DNA from: an uncultured Vampirovibrio sp.
GTDB taxonomy: Bacteria; Cyanobacteriota; Vampirovibrionia; Gastranaerophilales; Gastranaerophilaceae
Assembly: GCA_910583725.1 (NCBI GenBank)
Contig: CAJTXZ010000011.1
Span: 21,536-85,535 of the forward strand
DNA: 64,000 bases
Direction of reading: 5' to 3'
Notes under the pieces: generated by a model
The model's database searches: none
Told to the model about the DNA's origin: nothing
The model's input: only the letters and a program-made list of their open reading frames with translations
Shown here: piece after piece, positions 35,183-44,161 of the stretch
How positions within the stretch are numbered: the stretch's first letter is position 1
Layout of the letters: the number at the start of each line of letters is the position of its first letter
Position numbers and translations under genes: made by a program

Positions 35183-36928
35183 CTATGACTGTGTTCTAAA
35201 CTTATTTTTAATCTGATATTCAGTATCCTTAATGCCGCGCGCGTCTTTGCTTGCCCTGAAAAGCTTTAATTTCGCCTCATACAGCACCCTTTCATCCGGA
35301 TATTTGCTTATGCCCTCATCCAAAATTTTTATGGCATGGTTTGTATTTTTTTTGTCGAAATAAATTGTTGAAAAATCCAGATAATCCTGTACAGTCCTTG
35401 GTTTCAGGCTTGCAATCGCCTCAATTTCCTTTGTGTATGAATTATTTTTGCCAAGGCTCTTATAGGCCTGCGCCAGGTTATACAGGTATATCGCCCTCTT
35501 AGGGTCAAGGTCTCTGGCCTTTTTGAACATATAAATTGCCTTGTCCGTATCAAAATTTTTATACTGAATAAGCCCTAAATAATTATATATATCAGCCTCT
35601 AAATCAAACCCTAAATCCAGGTCCATAGCCTTTTTAAAGGCATTTTCAGCAGATGAATAATCCTCATTGTGAAAATAAATTTTACCAAGTTCAAAATAAT
35701 AATTATGATTTTCATTTTGCCTCAAAGCCTCTAATAGATAGGTTTTTGCCTCTGCAAAATTTGCATTTGCAACACAGATTTTAGCAAGGTAATAAAGCAT
35801 ATCAGGGTTTTTGGTACCATTTTTTTCTGCGGTTGAAGCTTTCCTTAAAACCTTTATCCCGTCTGATAAATTGCCCTCTTCGACATAGCTTATTCCAAGC
35901 CCCATAAGCGCTTCAAAGAAATTTCCGTCAATCAATACAGCATTTTTGAAATTTTCATTGGCAAGCGCGTACTCTTTGTTTTTAAGGTAAAAATTTCCAA
36001 GCTCTAAATAGGCGTATTTACTGTTGGGGTTTACTTTTACAGCCTTTTGCAGGTATTTTTCAGCCTTATCGTTTGAGGATTTTTTGCCCTCATCCTTTAA
36101 CATCTCAAGCTTTGCAAGGTTTATATAAGTTAAATTAAAATTTTTATCCGCCGCAATTGCTTTGTTCAGGGCCTTTTTGGCGTTTTCAAAATCATTAAGC
36201 TTCATATAGGCTGAGGCCATATTATTATATACAGCAGGGTTTTTGGGCTCCATTTCGGCGGCCTTGATAAAATATTTAAGTGCACCCTTAATGTCTGCTG
36301 AATAGTAGTTTTCAAGCCCCTTTATGTTGTAATAATCATAATTATATTCTGGCACCTTTGTTACGTTTAATTTTTTTGCCCAAATGGAATTTATCAGACT
36401 GTTATCCACCATTAGAGCCTTTTTAAAGTATATTTTTGCCTGGTTAATATTGTTTTGTTTGTAGTAAATTTTTGTTTTTAAAATGAAAGCATTTGCGCTG
36501 TTTGGGTTTACCTTAAGCATCAAATCAGCATATTGAAGGCTTTTTTTATAATCGCCGTTGTCAAAATACATATTTGCCATATCAAGGTAATCATCCTCAG
36601 CAGAAACATCATAGCTGCTTGCGGGCGAAACGCTTATCTTTTCAAGGTTTGGGCTTAATTCGTATGCTTTTTGCAGGTGAATTGACGATTTTTTCATTTG
36701 ATTAAGATTTTTGTAGCAAAGCCCAAGGTAATAATGCCCGTCAGAATCATTGGGGTTGCTTTTTACATATCCCGCAAAGAATTTCAGGGCATCTTCATAT
36801 TTTTTTTGGTTCATAAGCTCAATGCCGTTATTCAAATTCCAATTAGGATTTGAAAAACTTTGCCCCTGAAAGCCAAGCATCACAAGCATTATAAAAAATA
36901 TTACAATTTTTTTGTTTAATCTTTTCAT
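35183..36928 (-). CDS. Secreted multi-TPR protein
   Basis: 581 residues. The signal peptide is KIVIFFIMLVMLGFQGQSFS, with cleavage near residue 27. The rest is about 14 tetratricopeptide repeats with the usual small-large residue spacing, for example GHYYLGLCYKNLNQMKKSSI and VYNNMASAYMKLNDFENAKK. It should sit in the periplasm as a protein-binding scaffold. The start ATG overlaps the tmk stop by 4 bp, so the two are translated in tandem. No enzymatic domain is present. Confidence 0.85.
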   Translation of the reverse strand: MKRLNKKIVIFFIMLVMLGFQGQSFSNPNWNLNNGIELMNQKKYEDALKFFAGYVKSNPNDSDGHYYLGLCYKNLNQMKKSSIHLQKAYELSPNLEKISVSPASSYDVSAEDDYLDMANMYFDNGDYKKSLQYADLMLKVNPNSANAFILKTKIYYKQNNINQAKIYFKKALMVDNSLINSIWAKKLNVTKVPEYNYDYYNIKGLENYYSADIKGALKYFIKAAEMEPKNPAVYNNMASAYMKLNDFENAKKALNKAIAADKNFNLTYINLAKLEMLKDEGKKSSNDKAEKYLQKAVKVNPNSKYAYLELGNFYLKNKEYALANENFKNAVLIDGNFFEALMGLGISYVEEGNLSDGIKVLRKASTAEKNGTKNPDMLYYLAKICVANANFAEAKTYLLEALRQNENHNYYFELGKIYFHNEDYSSAENAFKKAMDLDLGFDLEADIYNYLGLIQYKNFDTDKAIYMFKKARDLDPKRAIYLYNLAQAYKSLGKNNSYTKEIEAIASLKPRTVQDYLDFSTIYFDKKNTNHAIKILDEGISKYPDERVLYEAKLKLFRASKDARGIKDTEYQIKNKFRTQS

Positions 36929-37545
36929 AAATTTAAAAATTCCCTGATTATTTTAATGGTGTCATTAAAAACCTGCTCTATATCTTGATTTGCATCCACT
37001 ACCTTTACCCTTTTAGGCTCATGCTTTGCTATATCAAGATATCCCGCCCTTAATTTTTTGTGAAATTCCATTCCTTCGGCCTCAAGCCTGTCCTTTTCCC
37101 CTTTGAGCCTCTTTTGCGCGGTTTCAGAGTCAACATCAAATACAATTGTTAAATCAGGCAAAATGCCATTTATAGCTATATTATTCAGTCTTTTTATTGT
37201 TTCTAAATCCTGATTTCTGCCATAGCCCTGATATGCCAGAGTTGAATCAGTGTGCCTGTCGCAGAGGACAATTTTGCCCTCTTCCAGTGCGGGTTTGATT
37301 TTGTATTCAATGTGCTGGGCCCTGTCTGCAAGGTATAGGAAGGTTTCTGCTATATTTGAAACGGGTTTTTCATAGTGCAAAAGAATTTTTCTTAAATGCA
37401 CCCCGAGCTCTGAGCCGCCAGGCTCCCTTGTTAGAATGTTTTCAACATTTTTATCATCAAGATATTTTTTAATAAGCTCTGCCTGCGTTGTTTTTCCGCA
37501 ACCATCTGCCCCTTCAAATGTTATAAAATATCCTCTTTTGCTCAT
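36925..37545 (-). CDS. tmk: Thymidylate kinase
   Basis: 206 residues. The P-loop is FEGADGCGKTT, with the substrate site LTREPGGSELGV. The DRx motif is DRHTDSTLAYQGYGR, and the lid region contains RLKGEKDRLEAEG. It converts dTMP to dTDP. ATG 37545 begins MSKRGYFITFEGAD, the normal N-terminus; an upstream in-frame ATG at 37617 would add an unlikely hydrophobic extension. No Shine-Dalgarno is clear, and TATAAT-like DNA lies about 18 bp upstream. It forms a unit with the TPR gene. Confidence 0.94.
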   Translation of the reverse strand: MSKRGYFITFEGADGCGKTTQAELIKKYLDDKNVENILTREPGGSELGVHLRKILLHYEKPVSNIAETFLYLADRAQHIEYKIKPALEEGKIVLCDRHTDSTLAYQGYGRNQDLETIKRLNNIAINGILPDLTIVFDVDSETAQKRLKGEKDRLEAEGMEFHKKLRAGYLDIAKHEPKRVKVVDANQDIEQVFNDTIKIIREFLNL

Positions 37546-37651
37546 ACTGTAAAAAATTCCATTATATTCAACTATTCTAATAATATTAGATTTTTTGATA
37601 AAATGCAAAAAAGTCATTCTGTGTAATATTATAGATTTTTTGGTGTAAATC

Positions 37652-37852
37652 CGGGATATATTAATTTTGTATTTTGATTGAATTTTATTATTGGTTTCCC
37701 TTTTTTCTTGTAATGGAAGTCCATATGTATAAAAAAGAGCGTTCTAAATAAGTTTCCTGTCAAGTGAAACTTATCCCGCTCTTTTTTATACATATGGACT
37801 GGAATGAAAAGAAAACATTTAACTGGCAAGTGTAAAATTAAGTGTAATCACC
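37652..37852 (+). mobile_element. Hairpin element copy C (MITE-like), about 200 bp
   Basis: Contains TTTTTTCTTGTAATGGA, a perfect 24-bp outer stem (37718-37741 with 37777-37800), an inner 9-bp stem (ATAAGTTTC 37748-37756 with GAAACTTAT 37766-37774), GGAATGAAAAGAAAACATTT and a right terminal repeat at 37830-37852. It has no reading frame of note. In the wider 37546-38103 gap, a TATAAT at 38006-38011 may serve the next gene; nothing else is clear. Confidence 0.82.
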
Positions 37853-38103
37853 GTAACAAGCTTATATTGGGCCAAAAGGAAAACGCCATGCTAAAAATAT
37901 TCCCATAAATAGTTTTTGCTCCATTAGGAATAATGAGTTTTATTACAATTTCTTCAAAATTGTAAAGATAAAACAGAAACTTGTAGTTTTTTAAAAAATT
38001 TAATTTATAATATTGTAGTAAGATAGATAATAAAATTTGTCTTAAAAAACGGATGACATAAAAGTTACCACATACGTTAAACACTTGGCGAGAAGGATTT
38101 GCA

Positions 38104-38790
38104 GTGGAAAATTTTGAAGTTAAGCAGGAAGATATTAATCAGATGGAAGAAATTATAAGCGCAGGGCAGCTTTTGAAGATTTTAAATTCAAACCCGAAAG
38201 AGGTTTCAACGCTCTGCCAAAAGGCTTGCCTAAAGCCAAAAAAGGATGGTTTTGGAAATATTTACTTTTCAAAAGATGACATTGATGTGCTAAAGAAAGT
38301 AAAAGAGCTTTATAAACACACAAAAGAACTGCAGGAAGAAAAGAAGCGCGCTGTTGAAGAGGCAGTGAAAAAAATGGCACTTGAAAAAGAGTTTGCGCAG
38401 GAAGAAGTAAACAATCAAGATAATTTATATAAGAATGCAAAAGAAAATAATTTCCTTCAAAAAATGAAACATAAGGCCCAAAAACACGAAATGATGTTTG
38501 ATGAAGAAGAAAATATGCCTGCTGTTGTTAAAAGTACTCCAGCAAGAAGTATTGAAGCCCTTGAAAACAATATAGTTGAGAGGATTTCAAAAGTTTTAAG
38601 CGAAAAAATGGACGGCCTTGATGAAATCGTTGTCGAATTAATTAGAACAAAGACTGAAAATGAAACCCTGAGACAGAAGCTGAACGAATTAAATAAAGAA
38701 AATTTCACCCTGAAAGGTGAAAATGCAAGCTATAAGGCTGTTGGTCTCGGTTTTTATGTAAAGAAAAATACTGACGATTTTATGATGTAA
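38104..38790 (+). CDS. MerR-like HTH protein with coiled coil
   Basis: 228 residues. An N-terminal region (20-75, AGQLLKILNSNPKEVSTLCQ then KDGFGNIYFSKDDIDVLKKV) has the layout of a MerR-type winged helix. A long charged coiled coil (80-125) follows, a linker, and a second coiled coil (150-215, TENETLRQKLNELNKENF). It has no effector domain. It could be a DNA-binding architectural or division-type protein. The start is GTG at 38104, with GAAGGA 8 nt upstream. Confidence 0.65.
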   Translation: MENFEVKQEDINQMEEIISAGQLLKILNSNPKEVSTLCQKACLKPKKDGFGNIYFSKDDIDVLKKVKELYKHTKELQEEKKRAVEEAVKKMALEKEFAQEEVNNQDNLYKNAKENNFLQKMKHKAQKHEMMFDEEENMPAVVKSTPARSIEALENNIVERISKVLSEKMDGLDEIVVELIRTKTENETLRQKLNELNKENFTLKGENASYKAVGLGFYVKKNTDDFMM

Positions 38791-38939
38791 AATTTATTCA
38801 GGCTGTTTGTTTCTAATCAGGCTTGCTTTTAATTATGCCCAAGGCTATTGTTTAGACACCTGTGTTTTGAGCCTGAAAGACACTTAGCTGCTGGTTTTTA
38901 AACAAAATAGGGCTTAATAAACTTAAATAAAGAGGAATT

Positions 38940-40928
38940 ATGAGCACCATATTGAGGAATTTTTATCACAATTTACGTGAACCCATAATTATTTGCGACT
39001 TTTCCTCTGATGATGAAACAATTTCTCAAAAAACTGATTTTGAGCATACTTTAAGCCGGGCCGATACGAAAAATGCCTGCAGCCTTCAAAATGTGGCCTG
39101 CAATGAAAACGCTGCTATCTCATCTGCTGTTCCGATTAAGATAAAAAATGTCAGAAATAATAAACTTTCAAATATAAACGGCATATATTTTAATAAGGCA
39201 TTTAGGAACATCTTTTCTGATATTTTTATTGAAAATGAAGAGTCTGATGATACCCTGAAATCCTTAAAAAAGCTTGATTATAAGTTTTATTTTGACCTGT
39301 GTCTTATCGAAAGTGAAAAATTAAAGACATATTCACCCCTGATAGATGCTATAGAATCACACGGAAACCTTTGCCTATACGGGCTTTACCAAAAGAGCGA
39401 GCGGGAATTTTTATATTTTTTGATACAGGCATTTTCACTAAAAAAATACCGAATTCTTTATTTTTATGACATCACAAAAGAAACTATGCTTGAGAGGCTC
39501 ACCTCTGAAAATGAAAGGCTAAAAATTCAAAATCAGGAATTTTTAAACACTAATTCAAAGGCGCAGAACCAGGCTGTAAAAATGGCCCTTTTGAACCGCA
39601 TTTCAACCAGTATTTCAAAAACCATTGACCTTAATAATATGATAAATACTGCGCTTAATGAACTCGGTATTATTTTTGGCGCAAGGAAAGTTTATTTTGC
39701 AAAAAGGCTGCAAAGCCCGGATGGCGAGGCATTTGAGGTTGAATATATTCATTCAAACCAAAAAAATGACGAAGAAAAATTTAAAGGTCAAATATTAAGA
39801 TATGACACCATAACGACCGATGAAATTTTAGATAACAAAATTTCAATCTCTGTGTGCCTGAAAGAATTCGAAAACGCTAAAGAACCAATGAAGGTGCCAA
39901 ATACAAGGATAATTATTCCTATAATAAACAAGGAGAATTTAATTGCAATAGTAGTAATCCTTACACCCAAAAAACACATTGAAGATATTGAAAAAGAGCT
40001 TATACTGGGTGTTTCAATGCAAATCTCAAGTGCTATAACGCAAGCTATGTTGTTTAAAGCTGTTTCCGATAAAAAAGAAGAGCTTGAAAATGCGCTTACA
40101 GAGCTAAAAGAGACCCAATTGCAGCTTATAAATTCTGAAAAAATGGCCTCTTTGGGTCAATTAATCGCATCTGTTGCGCATGAGATAAACACGCCCCTTG
40201 CAAGTATTTGCGCCAACAATGAGATTACAAAAAGGTTCTTTGAAAAGAATACAGCCTTTGATAATGATACAATTGAAATTCTGAAAGACACTAATTCTAT
40301 TGACACTGAAGCCATTAAGAGGATTACAAACCTTGTGCAGTCTCTAAAAAGATTTGTTCGTCTTGATGAAATGACAAGCCAGAGTGCTAATATCAATGAA
40401 GAACTGGATTTAACCTTGAATTTATTGAGGCACAAGCTTAAAAAAGATATTAAGCTTGTAAAAAATTATGGCGATATTCCGCTTGTTGAGTGCTATCCTA
40501 ATATGCTAAACCAGGTATTTTTGAATATTTTGATGAACGCTATCCAAAGTATAGAAAAACAAGCAGGGATTGAAAATGCAGGCCTCAGTGGTACAAAAAC
40601 CGCTTGCAGTGTGCTTGGCGGTGCTGATAAAGGGGCCCTGGGGGCTTATCTTGGTGAAATCATTATATCAACAGAAATTATAGATAATATGCTTGTTGTA
40701 AAAATTGAGGATAATGGTGCCGGCATAAAAGATGAAGATAAAAAGAAGATTTTTCAGGCAGGTTTTACCACAAAAAAGGTTGGAGAAGGCACAGGCCTTG
40801 GCCTTGCAATATGTAAAAAAATAATAGAAAAGCACAATGGCGAAATAACTTTTGATTCAAAAAGCTATAAAACAAAAGAAGGTAAAATCGCAAAAAGCAC
40901 ACTGTTTGAAATAAAATTACCTGTATAA
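38940..40928 (+). CDS. Sensor histidine kinase with GAF domain
   Basis: 662 residues, soluble. The N-terminal 200 residues look PAS-like (NFYHNLREPIIICDF) with an insert. A coiled coil lies at about 185-215. A GAF domain (220-370) is next, then HisKA with MASLGQLIASVAHEINTPLA (the phosphorylated histidine). The HATPase domain has NQVFLNILMNAIQSI, IEDNGAGIKDEDK and GTGLGLAICKK. An insertion between the N and G1 boxes is rich in Gly and Ala. The partner regulator is not adjacent; the response regulator at 46983 is a candidate only. AAAGAGGA precedes the ATG. Confidence 0.9.
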   Translation: MSTILRNFYHNLREPIIICDFSSDDETISQKTDFEHTLSRADTKNACSLQNVACNENAAISSAVPIKIKNVRNNKLSNINGIYFNKAFRNIFSDIFIENEESDDTLKSLKKLDYKFYFDLCLIESEKLKTYSPLIDAIESHGNLCLYGLYQKSEREFLYFLIQAFSLKKYRILYFYDITKETMLERLTSENERLKIQNQEFLNTNSKAQNQAVKMALLNRISTSISKTIDLNNMINTALNELGIIFGARKVYFAKRLQSPDGEAFEVEYIHSNQKNDEEKFKGQILRYDTITTDEILDNKISISVCLKEFENAKEPMKVPNTRIIIPIINKENLIAIVVILTPKKHIEDIEKELILGVSMQISSAITQAMLFKAVSDKKEELENALTELKETQLQLINSEKMASLGQLIASVAHEINTPLASICANNEITKRFFEKNTAFDNDTIEILKDTNSIDTEAIKRITNLVQSLKRFVRLDEMTSQSANINEELDLTLNLLRHKLKKDIKLVKNYGDIPLVECYPNMLNQVFLNILMNAIQSIEKQAGIENAGLSGTKTACSVLGGADKGALGAYLGEIIISTEIIDNMLVVKIEDNGAGIKDEDKKKIFQAGFTTKKVGEGTGLGLAICKKIIEKHNGEITFDSKSYKTKEGKIAKSTLFEIKLPV

Positions 40929-41023
40929 TGCATAAACCCTTTGTCACACCCGTCTTTTTGTGTGTCTGATACACATCTTGAATATTTACCGGCGCAAATT
41001 CCATCCGCCAATTGTCTTAAACC

Positions 41024-41830
41024 CTATTCTACACTTATAATTTTGCTCTTTATAGAAAATTTATCGTTATTTTTTTTGATGTTTATTACTTTGTATTCAC
41101 CGGAAGCGCTTAGTGACGGCACATTTATGTGTTTTATGCCGTTTTCATCCTCAATTTCAAATTCTTCATTTTCATGACCTGAAATAATTGCCCTCACATT
41201 ATCAAAACCTGATAATAATTTAATGTAGCTTTCTCTGTTGTAGGTGGTTTTTGTCTGCTCCTTCATCTTGACGATTGGGAAATGCTGCACTATTATTACA
41301 TCTTTATCCTTATATTTAATCAAATACTTTTCAAGGGCTATTAATTCCTTGTCCTTGAAATATCCTCTGGGCAAAGAGGCCATCTCGTTTGTGCCGTCCA
41401 TAAAAATAAATGTAAAACCATCTATATTTTTTGCATATGGCAGTTTTGAAATTTTATTCTTTGAAAATTTGTTTAAAAGCCTGTAATATTCATCCTTGTC
41501 AAGGCGTTTTGCCCTTTGAATATCTTTATTACCAAGGCCTGCATAAACAGGCTTTCTTATTTTGTTGATAATTTTTGCAAACATAACAAGGTCATATTTA
41601 TCAGCCTTCGCAACGTTATTGCCAAGAAATACAACAAATTTGCTTCCAGAATGATTAATGTCATCCTTTGCCCTTAAAAGGTTTTGTATAGATGGAGTCA
41701 GGGCATTTTCCATCTTGTCTGATTTTAAGCACACATCAGATATTGCAGTAAAAGTAACATCGCTGCAATATCCCTCTGTCTGTAAAAATAATATAAATGT
41801 TAGTATTAATAATGCTTTCAAAAATTTCAT
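41024..41830 (-). CDS. Metallophosphoesterase-fold protein, degenerate sites
   Basis: 268 residues with signal peptide KALLILTFILFLQTEGYC. The fold of calcineurin-like phosphoesterases is recognisable, but most metal ligands are changed. Motif I reads ISDVC (normally DxH), II reads FLGNNV (normally GD), III reads GLGNKD (normally GNHD) and V reads SGHENE (normally GHxH). Only the motif IV histidine in VQHFP is kept. It is therefore probably not a normal phosphoesterase, and may be a binding protein. It is divergent from the sigma factor gene. Confidence 0.7.
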   Translation of the reverse strand: MKFLKALLILTFILFLQTEGYCSDVTFTAISDVCLKSDKMENALTPSIQNLLRAKDDINHSGSKFVVFLGNNVAKADKYDLVMFAKIINKIRKPVYAGLGNKDIQRAKRLDKDEYYRLLNKFSKNKISKLPYAKNIDGFTFIFMDGTNEMASLPRGYFKDKELIALEKYLIKYKDKDVIIVQHFPIVKMKEQTKTTYNRESYIKLLSGFDNVRAIISGHENEEFEIEDENGIKHINVPSLSASGEYKVINIKKNNDKFSIKSKIISVE

Positions 41831-41945
41831 AGAGCCTATTATACATCAATATAAAAAGAATGGAAACATAATTGAAATTTTTACGTCAACAAATTTAAGA
41901 AGAGATGGAATTTTAACTTTAATAAGAAGGGGATTTTGGGAAGTG

Positions 41946-42893
41946 ATGAAGGATTCATTAAACAGAAAAGAATTTTATGATGAATATGAATTATTAGAGC
42001 AAAATTTTGAGGATGAAGAAGCGAATGAGGATATAAAAACCTTTAATACAATTGCAAATAAGGATGAAATTTTGCAGATGTATTTAAAGGACATAGGCAA
42101 GATTAAGCTTTTAAACAGGTCAAATGAAACGTTAATTGGAAAAACCATAAAAGAAGGCACAAAAAAAGAAGCAAAGATAGCAAGAAAAAAGCTTATTCAG
42201 GCAAATTTAAGGCTTGTTGTCAGTATTGCAAAAAAATACACAGGCCAGGGAATTTTGTTTATGGATTTAGTGCAGGAAGGCTCTCTTGGGCTTATAAAGG
42301 CAGCTGAAAGGTTTGACTACACAAAGGGATTTAAATTTTCAACCTATGCCACCTGGTGGATAAAACAAACAATAATAAGGGCTATAGCCAATAATTCAAG
42401 AACAATAAGAATTCCTGTACATATGAGTGATAAGATAAGAACTTTGAAGAAGGCTCTTGTAAAACTGCACGTTGAATTAGGCAGAGAACCATCTGATGAA
42501 GAACTGGCGGATTATTTAAAGCTTGATGTTAAGAAAATTAAATCCATAAAAAAGGCTATGATAAAAGAGCCCGTAAGCCTAGATACGCCTGTTGCGCAGG
42601 ATTTGTGTCTTGAAGATTATATAAGGGATGATTTTAAAAGGCTCCCTGACGTCAAAACCGAGAAGGAATTTTTAAATAGAGACATAATAAAGGCTCTTGA
42701 TATCTTATCGGAGAAAGAAAGGTTTATAATAATTAATCGTTTCGGGCTTTGCGGCCGCAATACGAAAACCCTTGAAGAATTAGGCAAAATATTAGGGTTT
42801 TCAAAGGAAAGGATAAGACAAATTGAAGGCGAAGCCCTCAAAAAACTCCGAAAATCAAAGGATACTAGCGAACTTAAGAATTATTTAACGTAA
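41946..42893 (+). CDS. rpoD: RNA polymerase sigma-70 factor, RpoD/SigA type
   Basis: 315 residues. Region 1.2 begins LQMYLKDIGKIKLL. Region 2 has FMDLVQEGSLGLIKAAERFD and TYATWWIKQTIIRAI, which contacts the -10 box. NSRTIRIPVHMSDKI marks region 3. Region 4.2 (LEELGKILGFSKERIRQIEG) contacts -35. It lacks region 1.1 and is shorter than E. coli RpoD, as in cyanobacterial-type primary or group 2 sigmas. The TTGaca/TATAAT-like boxes throughout the window fit its specificity. ATG 41946 is chosen; GTG 41943 with AAGGGG upstream is an alternative. Confidence 0.9.
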   Translation: MKDSLNRKEFYDEYELLEQNFEDEEANEDIKTFNTIANKDEILQMYLKDIGKIKLLNRSNETLIGKTIKEGTKKEAKIARKKLIQANLRLVVSIAKKYTGQGILFMDLVQEGSLGLIKAAERFDYTKGFKFSTYATWWIKQTIIRAIANNSRTIRIPVHMSDKIRTLKKALVKLHVELGREPSDEELADYLKLDVKKIKSIKKAMIKEPVSLDTPVAQDLCLEDYIRDDFKRLPDVKTEKEFLNRDIIKALDILSEKERFIIINRFGLCGRNTKTLEELGKILGFSKERIRQIEGEALKKLRKSKDTSELKNYLT

Positions 42894-43096
42894 GCTTTTT
42901 ATAGTTTTAATTTTTGCCGGGGTGACGGTTTATTATTAAGCATCTTTAAAATTTAAACAATTTAATTGACAGCTCCAATTGACATATATTGCTGCAATCC
43001 ATACAAGCAGAATATATAATTACCGTCATACCCCGCTTTTTATAAGTTTTTTGTTTAAATGTGGATTTTTAAATTTTTTTGTAACCTTTATTTTAA

Positions 43097-43124
43097 CCTC
43101 TGCCTTTTGCAGAGGCATTATTTT
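43097..43124 (+). terminator. Possible rpoD terminator
   Basis: CCTCTGC (43097-43103) pairs with GCAGAGG (43109-43115), followed by CATTATTTT. The T run is interrupted, so confidence is moderate. In the 42894-43386 gap this hairpin and element copy E are the only features seen. Confidence 0.5.
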
Positions 43125-43133
43125 GGGCAATTG

Positions 43134-43275
43134 TATTTAATGTTCAGATAGTGCTCTTGTTTTTTTTGTAATGGAGGGCTTTATGCCACAAGATAGCGTT
43201 CTTATTAAGTTTTATAAGTGAAATATTTTGGTAATAAATGCATTTAATGACGGATATAAAACCTTATTTAATTAC
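43134..43275 (+). mobile_element. Hairpin element copy E, decayed
   Basis: Shares GGGCAATTGTATTTAA at the left, TTTTTTTTGTAATGGA, GCATTTAATGACGG and a right end ending in TTTAATTACC with the other copies. The long stem is lost, and about 50 bp are missing. It shows that the family includes old insertions. Confidence 0.55.
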
Positions 43276-43386
43276 CTTTGTTAATTCTTTTTGCCGGCAA
43301 AAGCTAAAATGCTCTTTCCAGTATTGCAAATATGTGATTATCTGATATTATGTATTATACAAAAAAGATTGTGGCGAGGTTTTTTT

Positions 43387-43953
43387 ATGTTAGGTGTAAA
43401 CAGAATTGCGGTTGGCCAAAGAATGGGTTTTAAAGGTTCAGATAAGCCCAAAAAAGATTCGAATAAAAACAAGGATAATATATTTAGCGAAATAAGCCGG
43501 ATACATACTAAATGTATTGTGAGCAATTCAATAAATCTTTCAAAAAACAGAGAAGAAAAAAACGGTAAATTTCTTGTTGCACAAGCTTCTCTGCTAACCC
43601 TTGGGGGTATTTTTTATGCTGTTTCTGAAGGGCGAAGCATTATTAAAAAAACGACAAAGCATGGAATTGGTAAGCTTATCGGTCTTATAATGCTTGCAGA
43701 TGGATTAATGATTGGTGCAATAAACAAAAATGACGCTGATAAAACTAAAAAAGAAAGAGGTATAAAAGATATAGTGACAACGCCTGAAATGGAAAATGCA
43801 ATAAAAGAACAAAAAGAACTTACACAGAGAATTGACGAAGAAAATTTAAAGGCACTTAAACAAGACTATGATAATATTGTGAATGCCTCTGATGGCGCTG
43901 CTTCTGATAACAATATTAAAACGGATGAACAATCAGAAAAACAGACTGATTAA
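43387..43953 (+). CDS. GFKG-motif membrane protein, unknown
   Basis: 188 residues. The N-terminus MLGVNRIAVGQRMGFKG carries the short motif of this lineage. A hydrophobic hairpin (about 65-110, LLTLGGIFYAVSEG and LIGLIMLADGLMIGA) gives two membrane spans. The tail is charged, with a coiled coil and many Asp/Glu/Asn residues. ATG 43387 has GCGAGG 6 nt before it. It is ended by a strong terminator. No function can be named. Confidence 0.6.
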   Translation: MLGVNRIAVGQRMGFKGSDKPKKDSNKNKDNIFSEISRIHTKCIVSNSINLSKNREEKNGKFLVAQASLLTLGGIFYAVSEGRSIIKKTTKHGIGKLIGLIMLADGLMIGAINKNDADKTKKERGIKDIVTTPEMENAIKEQKELTQRIDEENLKALKQDYDNIVNASDGAASDNNIKTDEQSEKQTD

Positions 43954-43976
43954 TTCTAATATGAGTTTTTTACAAT

Positions 43977-44016
43977 AATGCGGTATATATTTGATTATAT
44001 ACCGCATTATTTTTTA
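43977..44016 (+). terminator. Strong terminator
   Basis: AATGCGGTATATA (43977-43989) pairs perfectly with TATATACCGCATT (43996-44008) over a 6-nt loop, followed by ATTTTTTA. It ends the 43387 gene and may also stop ppdK from the other side. Confidence 0.85.
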
Positions 44017-44018
44017 TA

Positions 44019-44161
44019 GGCTTATCTACGCGCTTCAATAACTGCTTGTGCCGCCGCAACTTTTTACCTGTGGTAAAAATGCAGCTTGTCTGCAATCGAA
44101 GGCAAGGCTTATTTTTGCGCTTCAATAACTGCTTGTGCCGCCGCAAGCCTTGCCTGTGGTA
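44019..44161. repeat. Direct duplication of the ppdK 3' end
   Basis: A 56-bp segment appears twice, at 44019-44074 and 44106-44161, sharing CGCTTCAATAACTGCTTG and TGCCGCCGCAA. The right copy encodes the last residues of ppdK (ending AAAQAVIEAQK). The left copy lies past the stop, with one extra base that breaks the frame. It is a leftover of recombination or slippage at the gene's end. Confidence 0.8.

Noticed and set aside
41658..41945. Long N-terminal extension of the sigma factor
   Set aside because: It is antisense to the metallophosphoesterase start and has no sigma motif.
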